Shown here piece by piece: positions 16,215 to 22,611 of a DNA stretch of 22,611 nt. A program made the position numbers and the translations under genes. The DNA lies in contig QXVZ01005403.1 of the NCBI GenBank assembly GCA_008931825.1, positions 1 through 22,611 of the forward strand. The letters run 5' to 3'. The notes under the pieces were generated by a model. The model was not told the origin of the DNA and did no database searches. It saw only the letters and a list, made by a program, of their open reading frames with translations. The DNA is from Phallusia fumigata. Lineage: Eukaryota; Chordata; Ascidiacea; Phlebobranchia; Ascidiidae. How positions within the stretch are numbered: the first letter of the stretch is position 1; every line of letters starts with the position of its first letter.

Positions 16215-19200
16215 CTGGAACGAGGAGATGACACGTGGCGTTTTAATATTGGAGCAGCTTTTTTTGTGGAATTTTGCAAATTTAAAAAAGGCTTTTGCAT
16301 TGCTAAAGGTGACGGCTTAGATCAGTGGTTCCCAAACTTCCCCCTTTGCATTTTTGAAACTTTTCATTCCCCCTCCCCTCCAAATAGACAAGAAGTCATA
16401 CAAAGCAATATTGAAAGGTTTTGGAACAAAGCGACACTAACTATAAAGTGAAAATGCCTCCCCTGACAGATGGTTGGGCTTTAACAGTGTTCCACCTCGT
16501 CCAGGATCAGTTTATCAAGCGACAAAAATAGAAAATTAAAACCGAAAAGCTAAAACCCAGTTTCAAATACATCATGGAACTTTGCGTTGCCAGCTATTAT
16601 TTTTAGGTTGCGGATAATTTGCGACAAATTACGCAATGAGCGTTCGCCACGTTCTTCAAAGCAAGGTTTTGAAAATATGAACACAAGATACAGACTTATT
16701 AATAACATGTCTGCCAGTTAACTTGTATAAAGTGAAAACATTATTTGCGAACATGCTCAGATTATAACAACAGCGATTGTTGTATTCAGCAATCCCTATC
16801 ATCTGATTAGATTTAATTATCCTGATTTGAAAATACATTCCTGTAAACCTAGACTAATTTGGATTCGATTCCCAGGATAATTTATCCGAACCAGGATAAG
16901 ATCTGGATTAACTTAGGTTTGCTGTAGCAAGTTTCAGATTTACCTCAGAAATTGTAAGAAATCCATCTTCATTCTCATCGATCGTCTCAAACAGTTCCTC
17001 TTCCGAATCAGGAGATTTCTCCACCCAGAGGAGCTGGTATCCCTCCGGAAGAGGTTCCTCTATCTTGTGAAGATGGAAAGTGAAATTGAGGACGGCGCTT
17101 CCAGGGATTGAACCTTCTGTTCCATGAAAACATGAATTTAATCTATTATTATTGTGCACGCGAGGTCATTTTTTGGCCCCTGAACTATAACTAAGACTTA
17201 GGTCTTAACAAACGCTGTAAATAGCGCTTTGTTATGTCTTAACTCCATTTTACCTCTTCCTCTTTCGCCGAATCCGACATGAGGGGGTACAATAAGCCTC
17301 CTAACTTCCCCAGTGCACATACCGACCAGGCCCTTGTCCACCCCCGGGATAAGTTGTCGTTTTCCGAGATATTTTCCAAAATCTCCTGTGCTTGTTTTGC
17401 TGCGTTTAAAACGTCAGTCGTTAAACTTAAAATACACGAATTTAAAGAGTAGCTCAGTTAAAAAACGTTACTACCAGAGAACTTGTATATAATGAATACA
17501 TTGTAATGATCATGCACTGATGATGACAACAGCGATTGTTGAAACGTTTGCAAGTCTATGTATTCACTATACAGTTAGAGTTGTTTTTTTTACATGAGCC
17601 ATATTTTGCTAGATAATAAGCTTATGTTGCGGATGATATGAGTTTTTGTAGAAGTCCTGGCAAAACACACAACACTACTTGTGTGACCACTGGTTCATCA
17701 ACTCGACAGTTGTTACACTTGACCAACCTTGTATCGAGCAATGTCCCGTCCATTAATCTCATCTCGTAATCGAAAGTGAGATAATCTCCAACCTCCGCTT
17801 TCTTCGTCTCATCCGACAAACACTCCGCTGGTAGTTCGATGACGTCAACCACTACGTCATCTTTCGGGTTGTGAAAATCGATGACGTGTACGTGAAACGT
17901 CAGCACGGCACTAGGGGGGATTTTCCCTTCTGTGAGAATAAAGTAGTCGTGAGATAGTTATTTTAGGGGGATCGGGGGAAAACCGGATAGGTACTTACCC
18001 ACGCCCCTCTCCCCATACCCCAGGTGGGGCGGAAAGGTGATGGTCCGCCATTCACCCATGCACACACCCTGTAGACCCGTCTCCATCCCGGGGATTACCC
18101 TCTTGAACCCAATGTAAGTGTCGTAAGTGTGATTCCGTTCATAGCTGAGGTAAAAAAGAAAAAGGTCATGTTGTACCATCGAAAGTGAGATAATCTCCAA
18201 ATCCTGGTTAGGGGTTTGTGAAGTGTTTGGCATCATGCCAGTGGTTACCAACCAGGGAGGAATTTTATGAGTTAAGGGAGGAATTCCCACTTGTAGTTAA
18301 GTTATTCATGATAAGTATAGTATTTCTTGTTAGGTAGACCAGTGGTTCCAAACTTTTTATTACTATATATCACTTCTTTGAAAAATGAAAATTTCCAAAG
18401 AAGCTTCAAAAAGGTTGGGAGCTATTACCCTATGGCAGGGTTCTTATTCGAGGAANTAGTTGAAACGTTTGCAAGTCTATGTATTCACTATACAGTTAGA
18501 GTTTTTTTTTTAACTGAGCCATAGTTTGCTAAACAATAAGCTTATGTTGCGGATGATATGAGTTTTTGTAGAAGTCCTGTCAAAACACACAACACTACTT
18601 GTGTGACCACTGGTTCATTAACTCGACAGTTGTTATACTTGACCAACCTTGTATCAAGCAATGTCCCGTCCATTAATCTCATCTCGTAATCGAAAGTGAG
18701 ATAATCTCCAACCTCCGCTTTCTTCGTCTCATCCGACAAACACTCCGCTGGTAGTTCGATGACGTCAACCACTACGTCATCTTTCGGGTTGTGAAAATCG
18801 ATGACGTGTACGTGAAACGTCAGCACGGCACTAGGGGGGATTTTCCCTTCTGTGAGAATAAAGTAGTCGTGAGATAGTTATTTTAGGGGGATCGGGGGAA
18901 AACCGGATAGGTACTTACCCACGCCCCTCTCCCCATACCCCAGGTGGGGCGGAAAGGTGATGGTCCGCCATTCACCCATACACACACCCTGTAGACCCGT
19001 CTCCATCCCGGGGATTACCCTCTTGAACCCAATGTAGGTGTCGTAAGTGCGGTTCCGTTCATAGCTGAGGTAAAAAAGAGAAAGGTCACGTTTGCACAAA
19101 TCCTGGTTCGGGGTTTGTGAAGTGTTTGGCATCTTGCCAGTGGTTTCCAACCAGGGAGGAATTTTATGAGTTAAGTGGAGGAATTTCCACTTTATGGTCA

Positions 19201-21177
19201 AGTTATACATGATAAGTATAGTATTTTTTTTAGATAGACTAGTGGTTCCAAACCGTTATTACTACTTTATATCACTTCTTGTTTAGAATGAAAAATGAAA
19301 ATTTCCAAAGAAGCTTCAACAAGGCTGGCAACCATTACCCTATGGCAGGGTTCTTATTCGAGGAAATTTTGTTTGAAAGTAATTTCCTGTTTTTGATAAT
19401 ATCTATTTATCGATTGCAAGAGCTTTCTTTTTCTAATACACTGATATAAACAAACTATTTACAAAAAACTTTTATTGAAGGGGTTTTAGCACAAAATATC
19501 GGTTAAAGGAGTCCATAGAATAAAAAAAGATTAAGAACCAACATTCTATACCAGCCAAATTCCTCAAGTTTTAATATTTTTCGGGTAGGCCTTCAGTGAA
19601 AAAAATGCTTTGATAAAGTGATGTTGATTTAAATACTATGGGATAAAAACTCAACCCATTATGGACAACAGGCTCTAGCAAAAGTTTTTAGGCTTAATAT
19701 TTATATTTGCTAGTGTTAAGGTTAAAAACAGGGGGTTCCGACTGGTGGTAAAGTTTTAGTAGCAAAACAGATTGAACTTAAAACGTAAAAAGGATGTAAT
19801 AAGGTCAGAATATTTCAAAATGTACTGACCCAAATTCAAATACACCAACCTGATTTTAGAATCTCAACCTAGAGAACACTAAGGTATAAAAAATAACTAG
19901 AATTTATAAACTTAACAGCAGCTTCAAAATATATCTTTCACCTGCTATCAAATACAGTCCCATCAGCCAATGTCCCATTGTAATGGTAACGAACAAAGTC
20001 AGTATCGACAAGTTTCCTTGTACAATCCGGCACTTCCTTTGTGATGGTGATGCCTACATCATCTTCTGGGTTGTGGAAGTCGACAATCTCAACTTTAAAG
20101 ATAATCGTAGCAGAGCGAGGTATGTTTTTATCTGCGTGAGAAAATATTATAAATTTAAAGCACAAATGTAATCAATAGGAAATTAAGTTGTTTGTTAAAG
20201 TGCACAGGGTGGCCCTGCAGCTTATACAGCAACAAGCCAAGAGTAATGCAAAAATGGTGGGTCAGTGGAAAAACACACAGCTGCGAGAGTTTTAGGAAAT
20301 GTTTTTTACCTGTATTATGTAAAGGGAAAGAAAAAACTAGAGGAGAAAAAATAACACTTGACCCTGATATAGTAGTTTAACCATACTTAACAAAAGTAAA
20401 AATAATTACATGCTAATGCTTACTTAGGCTTTANGTATCAACCAGCCAGTTCCAACATATGTGTCATATGTGGCGCCTCGTTCATAGCTACAACACAAAT
20501 GACATTCATTAAATGAAATTGTCATTCTGATGCATAGCACACCTTCTAAATATTGTACAAATAAAAATAGATAATGATCCAAATTCTAGATTTTTAAAGA
20601 TTAGTTCTACGATAGCCTAGAAATACTATTCTATGTGTATTTTGCCTTGTCATTTAACAGGGCAAACCTTGCTTTTGTTTTTACAAACCTTGAGTCAAAA
20701 TATGTTCCATCAGTCAACATCCCATAATAATGATAACGAACAAAATCTCCGGATTGGACTTGGCGTACACAATCGTCAGGCTTCCATACAACCTCAATTT
20801 TTATCTGTGAGTTTTTGAAAAAAGTTTTTTGAAAATTTAAGCTGTTGAGTTGAGTTCATTTTATTTCTCTTGGTGAAAGAAATCGTTGCTAAACAACTGC
20901 ACTAAAACAATTACCATGTCGGAAATTCTTGTGTAACATTGAGATGTTATTAAACAAAAAAAATAAAAAAGCACAGTTGGTGGATCGACTCTGCTGCCAT
21001 ACACCGAAGTTAAACAGACTTTGGATTTTTATTGAAGCGAGAATTAAAACACAAAATTTAACTTCACTGTAAAACAAAACTTACATCAACATCTTCAGTA
21101 TTTTCCTCAGCCCTCACAAGCAAAAGTGACAAAGAACCAGAAACGATTAACTTTAAGAGAAACCCTCCACCCTTCAT
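16023..21177 (-). CDS. FKBP9/10-like: ER-lumenal multi-FKBP peptidyl-prolyl isomerase with EF-hands (FKBP9/FKBP10-like); interrupted by two assembly gaps
   Basis: Minus-strand exons from a signal-peptide exon (21177-21085) through FKBP modules to an EF-hand exon ending at a TGA (16025-16023). Each FKBP domain is made from two exons: a first half ending ...FDS(AG| and a second half of 146 bp starting |C and ending in phase 1, so modules can be added or dropped in frame. Signatures: [85 protein letters not shown] loops [12 protein letters not shown] and [13 protein letters not shown]-terminal GDEL. Family role: prolyl isomerase/chaperone in the ER lumen, acting on procollagen and similar clients. 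Domain order here (WLI type, VIPGM type, divergent last domain) parallels vertebrate FKBP10 domains 2-4. The domain-1 second half is missing at the n at 20434, and the middle is doubled around the n at 18456. FKBP7/14 are excluded because they have a single FKBP domain. Confidence 0.93.
16690..16790 (-). mobile_element. Repeat family R6, degenerate copy, last FKBP intron
   Basis: Plus strand TTAATAACATGTCTGCCAGT, TAACTTGTATAAAGTGAAAA, ATTATTTGCGAACAT and AACAACAGCGATTGTTG. Tail orientation is minus; the near-palindromic hairpin core appears flipped. Confidence 0.5.
16944..17116 (-). CDS. FKBP9/10-like: FKBP exon 8: end of last FKBP domain and first EF-hand
   Basis: 173 bp, acceptor GGAACAG, donor GAG|GTAAAT. 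It encodes [40 protein letters not shown] and [17 protein letters not shown]. The 12-residue loop [12 protein letters not shown] has Asp, Asn, Asp, Gly, Thr and Glu at the calcium-coordinating positions of a canonical EF-hand. LPxGY.LLW is shared with FKBP9/10. The exon ends at 16944, so residues read past this into the intron are not coding. Confidence 0.93.
17254..17399 (-). CDS. FKBP9/10-like: FKBP exon 7: last FKBP domain, second half
   Basis: 146 bp, acceptor AACGCAG|C, donor GAG|GTAAAA. It encodes [38 protein letters not shown] and [11 protein letters not shown]. Same length and phases as the other second-half exons. Contains GMCTGE and PPHxGFGE landmarks; the loop before them is divergent, like the last domain of FKBP10. 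Confidence 0.92.
17456..17584. mobile_element. Repeat family R6, inverted fold-back copy, FKBP intron
   Basis: A reversed tail (CCAGAGAACTTGTATATAAT, GAATACATTG) precedes the forward core (CACTGATGATGACAACAGCG, ATTGTTGAAACGTTTGCAAG) and a forward tail TATTCACTATACAG. The two arms can pair. Copy B of the FKBP duplication starts inside this element. Confidence 0.6.
17728..17929 (-). CDS. FKBP9/10-like: FKBP first-half exon, copy A (duplicate of 18648-18849)
   Basis: 202 bp with acceptor CACAG and donor AAG|GTTGGT; product identical to copy B. Its phase-2 exit joins the exon at 17399-17254 in frame (split Ser codon), so this copy is contiguous with the 3' end of the gene. The ATG-initiated ORF starting at 17906 is internal to this exon. 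Confidence 0.86.
17999..18144 (-). CDS. FKBP9/10-like: FKBP second-half exon, copy A (duplicate of 18919-19064)
   Basis: 146 bp with the same splice sites as copy B; encodes [20 protein letters not shown] and the same remainder. If the tandem copies are real, this exon pairs with copy-B exon 6 to make an extra chimeric domain (last-domain first half plus middle-domain second half). If they are allelic contigs, it is redundant. Confidence 0.82.
18236..18433. mobile_element. Family R5 plus fold-back hAT-like remnant, FKBP intron (copy A)
   Basis: R5 block followed at 18338 by CCAGTGGTTCCAAACTTTTT and at about 18406 by CAAAAAGGTTGGGAGC, which is the inverted complement of that end. The pair looks like an internally deleted MITE of under 100 bp. 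Confidence 0.55.
18456..18456. other. Probable assembly gap at the tandem-copy junction
   Basis: Single n exactly between copy A and copy B of the FKBP segment. Left flank matches sequence near 19365; right flank matches sequence near 17540. Confidence 0.82.
18648..18849 (-). CDS. FKBP9/10-like: FKBP exon 6, copy B: third FKBP domain, first half
   Basis: 202 bp, acceptor CACAG, donor AAG|GTTGGT. It encodes [36 protein letters not shown], then [20 protein letters not shown]. Here the usual RYHYNG is TFDYEM and the Phe-Asp pair is Leu-Asp, so this last domain is probably catalytically weak or inactive, as is suspected for the divergent last domain of vertebrate homologues. Protein sequence is identical to copy A. 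Confidence 0.88.
18919..19064 (-). CDS. FKBP9/10-like: FKBP exon 5, copy B: second FKBP domain, second half
   Basis: 146 bp, acceptor TCAG|C, donor G|GTAAGT. It encodes [38 protein letters not shown] and [22 protein letters not shown]...IPGM..GLQG.CMGE is the pattern of FKBP10 domain 3. It differs from copy A by Arg versus His at the sixth residue. Phase 2 entry, phase 1 exit. Confidence 0.9.
19138..19335. mobile_element. Family R5 plus fold-back hAT-like remnant, FKBP intron (copy B)
   Basis: Counterpart of 18236-18433 in the second tandem copy, with substitutions and indels (for example TGTTTAGAATGAAAAATG is longer here). Confidence 0.55.
19344..19543. mobile_element. hAT-like MITE family R1, copy 4 (FKBP intron)
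   Basis: From GGCAGGGTTCTTATTC to ATTAAGAACCAAC. Shares TTTATCGATTGCAAGA, ACACTGATATAAACAAA and the CGGTTAAAGGAGTCCATAGA block with copies 1-3. Its left end is also present, truncated by the gap, at 18435-18455 in copy A. Confidence 0.65.
19942..20131 (-). CDS. FKBP9/10-like: FKBP exon 4: second FKBP domain, first half
   Basis: 190 bp, acceptor CACGCAG, donor CAG|GTGAAA. It encodes the inter-domain strand [39 protein letters not shown] and then [20 protein letters not shown]. The IPxSATLIF..E..DFHNP boundary is standard between tandem FKBP domains of ER FKBPs. Entry phase requires one base from the missing end of exon 3 (likely G giving Asp). Confidence 0.92.
20434..20434. other. Probable assembly gap inside FKBP exon 3
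   Basis: Single n after 53 bp of an exon whose sister exons are 146 bp. The missing 93 bp are nowhere in the following intron, so the n probably replaces at least that much sequence. Confidence 0.8.
20435..20487 (-). CDS. FKBP9/10-like: FKBP exon 3 fragment: first FKBP domain, second half, cut by gap
   Basis: After acceptor GTTGTAG the exon encodes [18 protein letters not shown] and a lone C, then meets n at 20434. The two intact sibling exons of this type (and their duplicate) are 146 bp, so 93 bp coding ...GMD..L.GMC.GE and the PPH.GYGE end are missing. Nothing between 20433 and 20132 encodes them. YDTYVGxGWLI is the pattern of vertebrate FKBP10 domain 2. Best read as an exon broken by an assembly gap, not as a short real exon. 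Confidence 0.88.
20689..20804 (-). CDS. FKBP9/10-like: FKBP exon 2: first FKBP domain, first half
   Basis: 116 bp between acceptor CACAG and donor AAG|GTTTGT. It encodes [20 protein letters not shown], then [23 protein letters not shown]...DG..FDS contains the FKBP strand with the Phe-Asp pair that lines the active site in FKBP12 (Phe36/Asp37 equivalents). Phase 0 entry, phase 2 exit. Confidence 0.92.
20838..20915 (-). mobile_element. Repeat family R4, minus-strand copy in FKBP intron 1
   Basis: Plus strand reads GTTGAGTTGAGTTCATTTTA, TTTCTCTTGGTGAAAG and then CACTAAAACAATTACCA, the reverse of the family's tail and core. Confidence 0.6.
21085..21177 (-). CDS. FKBP9/10-like: FKBP exon 1: start codon and signal peptide
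   Basis: 93 bp, 31 codons: [20 protein letters not shown] followed by [11 protein letters not shown]. It has a basic N-region, a hydrophobic core and a small residue (VRA) near a plausible cleavage point, as expected for an ER-lumenal protein. Consensus donor GTAAGT follows 21085, phase 0. An acceptor-like TTTAG lies 9 nt before the ATG. Confidence 0.88.
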
Positions 21178-21210
21178 AATACAATCCTAAACCATAGAAA
21201 AAATTAATTG
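21178..21210 (-). promoter_or_regulatory. 3' splice acceptor just upstream of the FKBP start codon
   Basis: On the minus strand TTTTTTCTATGGTTTAG ends at 21187, leaving 9 nt before the ATG at 21177. A spliced-leader trans-splice site or a 5'UTR intron running toward the CpG-richer region near 22300-22500 are both possible. Confidence 0.5.
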
Positions 21211-22290
21211 TTTCAATTTCAATTCATAAAAAACGTATAACTAGGTACAAAGTATATGCACACATTTTTCTAGGATATATGTAAAGATAGGATCTATTGG
21301 AAGCATACAGTACACAGTTTTATCACTGCGATCAATTATAAGTTTTTTGTAGATTTTGTATGAAACACAAGATTACATTACTGCCTAATTATAAATTACT
21401 AACAGTCAGAGATTAATAAGAAGATACAAGTCTAAAAACAAGAAGATATGCTTGTCGAATTGTAGAAATGTTTTACACACATGTACTTGTTTGTATCTTT
21501 TCATTGAGAATATTTAAGACTGTGATTTGTCCTAAACAAAAGATTATTTCAACTTCATTCACTGTAATAACTCAAACTTAACTAGAGACCCATCGATGCA
21601 ACGATTCAACTTGATTTAAAACTAAAAAGCACAAAGACTTGCTGGCTAAATAAATTCCCTTAATTTGAGACTTGGATATAGAGACTAATCTCTTACACTG
21701 CCATACATTCTACACTACATGATAAAGCAGCTTTAACTTCCAGTTTTGATGCATGAAAACCAGAGACATCTGAACTTATATTTACCATTTTTAACACCTA
21801 CCACAATCCATTGTTTGCCAACTTACAACAAAACAATGACAACCTTAGTAGATCAAAGCATTGGATGTTTATCTTGACACATCAAGCTGAGAAAAAAGGT
21901 GAGGAAGTCTTACCTAGACGTCATTTCTAACACAGGAAACCTTAAGTAAACTGTGAAAATGGTCACTTCGAGTTTACTACTTATGTATAACATTGTATTA
22001 TCAAAAATGGCGTTTAGTTTAAAGGTTAAGAGCGTTAAACAAGTACAGAAGCAAAAACTTGCATAAAAAATGGAACACAACTGGCAGTAAACACAATTAT
22101 AAGTGTATATATCCGTAAAAGTGCTTTGTCTGCCAATATAGACATTGTACAGTTAAGATACATAATCATAAATCGCGATATTTGCATACGCAATCGTTTC
22201 ACACAAATCTCGAACTAAAACGATATCACCAACGATAAATAACCGATTAAATACCCTTAAAAACGGCCTTTATAAGCTAACTAAGTATTC
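21211..22290. other. FKBP upstream region, AT-rich, no coding exon seen
   Basis: Contains only the R6-related fragment at 21448-21530 among recognisable items. No TATA box or coding exon could be placed with confidence. Confidence 0.5.
21448..21530 (+). mobile_element. R6-related repeat, copy 2
   Basis: GCTTGTCGAATTGTAGAAAT, GTTTTACACACATGTACTTG and ATTTAAGACTGTGATTTG follow the same order as 15101-15180. It lacks the CTGATGA part. Confidence 0.5.
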
Positions 22291-22520
22291 AAAGACTACA
22301 TAAAGCGGCGGATATGGGCCAGTCGCCTTAGCACATGGGTCTTTCGCGTCTGCAAATCACCGGCTCACAAACACAAAAAGGAAACCAATTCACCGCATTC
22401 CTTGCAAAACCCCGCCGCGTCGAAAGTTAGTCAAGCACGACGTTCTATTGCGCAGCCGAGCGAAAGAAATTACTGGAGCGGGACAGCACGTGTTCGCAGT
22501 CGCTCAAGCAGAAAGTGTAA
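22290..22520. promoter_or_regulatory. CpG-richer promoter-like segment at right edge
   Basis: Markedly more GC and CpG than its surroundings (GCGGCGG, CGCCGCGTCG, TTGCGCAGCCGAGCG), with a CCAAT at 22385-22389 and a CACGTG E-box at 22487-22492. It could be the promoter and first untranslated exon of the FKBP gene (minus) or of a neighbour beyond the right edge. Confidence 0.4.
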
Positions 22521-22611
22521 ACAAACTAGAGGGTAATTTGCGATATTTTGGCAGCAACTTAATGGACATATTTTCGAATAAATACCCCAAAATCAACCGC
22601 TAATCCGTCAT

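Larger units (their letters stand above)
17538..18455. repeat. Tandem copy A of a ~0.91 kb FKBP segment
   Basis: Spans part of one intron, exon 17728-17929, the short intron 17930-17998, exon 17999-18144 and about 310 bp of the following intron. It aligns end to end with 18457-19365. Exons and the ~69-bp intron are almost identical; the outer intron parts carry many substitutions and several small indels. It stops exactly one base before the n at 18456. Confidence 0.93.
18457..19365. repeat. Tandem copy B of the ~0.91 kb FKBP segment
   Basis: Begins immediately after the n at 18456 in sequence homologous to 17538 onward, and continues past 19365 into unique sequence. The arrangement (contig end, n, overlapping contig start) is what an unmerged allelic overlap across a scaffold gap would look like. 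Confidence 0.93.

Noticed and set aside
16095-16451. 118-codon plus-strand ORF
   Set aside because: It is the antisense of the FKBP EF-hand exon followed by a hAT-like repeat end (CAGTGGTTCCCAAACTTCCC); no coding signature of its own.
17622-17906. ATG-to-stop ORF read as a stand-alone 94-residue protein (and its twin at 18542-18826)
   Set aside because: Start is an internal Met-coded position of the FKBP exon and the last residues are read-through into the intron after the GTTGGT donor.
20192-20380. Possible missing FKBP half-domain exon or plus-strand gene in the intron
   Set aside because: Neither strand shows GMD/GMC/PPH-type FKBP motifs; the plus-strand ORF has no recognisable family.
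20428-20434. Donor site GTAAAG if n at 20434 were G
   Set aside because: It would leave an FKBP domain without its second half, with no compensating exon in the following intron; a collapsed gap explains the data better.
1-22611. CRISPR arrays, bacterial operons, phage or plasmid features
   Set aside because: No regularly spaced direct repeats and no prokaryotic gene organisation; the window is eukaryotic with spliceosomal introns.

Overview
The window looks like nuclear DNA from a tunicate, most probably a Ciona species. It is AT-rich, has small phase-conserved exons separated by short introns, is densely filled with short non-autonomous repeats and tRNA-derived SINE-like pieces, and carries two proteins whose closest remembered relatives are chordate. 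Nothing bacterial is present (no operons, no Shine-Dalgarno sites, no long ORFs). The organism call is an inference from style and content, not from a database match.

Two spliced genes are supported, both on the minus strand. On the left, six consecutive exons between 4766 and 393 encode the first roughly 258 residues of an ELK-type voltage-gated potassium channel (KCNH3/4/8 group): the N-terminal cap, the whole PAS/eag domain, the linker and transmembrane segment S1. All exon phases agree. The rest of the channel lies beyond the left edge. On the right, exons between 21177 and 16023 encode an ER-lumenal, multi-domain FKBP peptidyl-prolyl isomerase of the FKBP9/FKBP10 kind: signal peptide, FKBP domains, two EF-hands and a C-terminal GDEL. 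Both start codons are preceded within 9-16 nt by a 3' splice acceptor, which fits spliced-leader trans-splicing as known in tunicates, or a 5'UTR intron.

The most important structural point is that three single n bases (14914, 18456, 20434) behave like collapsed assembly gaps. The n at 20434 cuts an FKBP exon in mid-domain and the second half of that domain is absent. The n at 18456 sits exactly at the junction of two ~0.91 kb tandem copies (17538-18455 and 18457-19365), which share nearly identical exons but have diverged introns. The simplest reading is two allelic contigs placed end to end, so the real gene probably has three FKBP domains, equivalent to domains 2-4 of vertebrate FKBP10. 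A genuine recent tandem exon duplication, giving four domains, is the alternative.

The ~11 kb between the genes (about 4785-16022) shows no coding exon I can support. It is a patchwork of at least seven repeat families, several of which recur inside the introns of both genes. Notable details are tRNA-like SINE heads lying within a few tens of bases of three ELK splice sites, and a repeated CTGANGA-hairpin-GAAAC motif resembling a hammerhead ribozyme core. The right edge (about 22290-22520) is CpG-richer and promoter-like.
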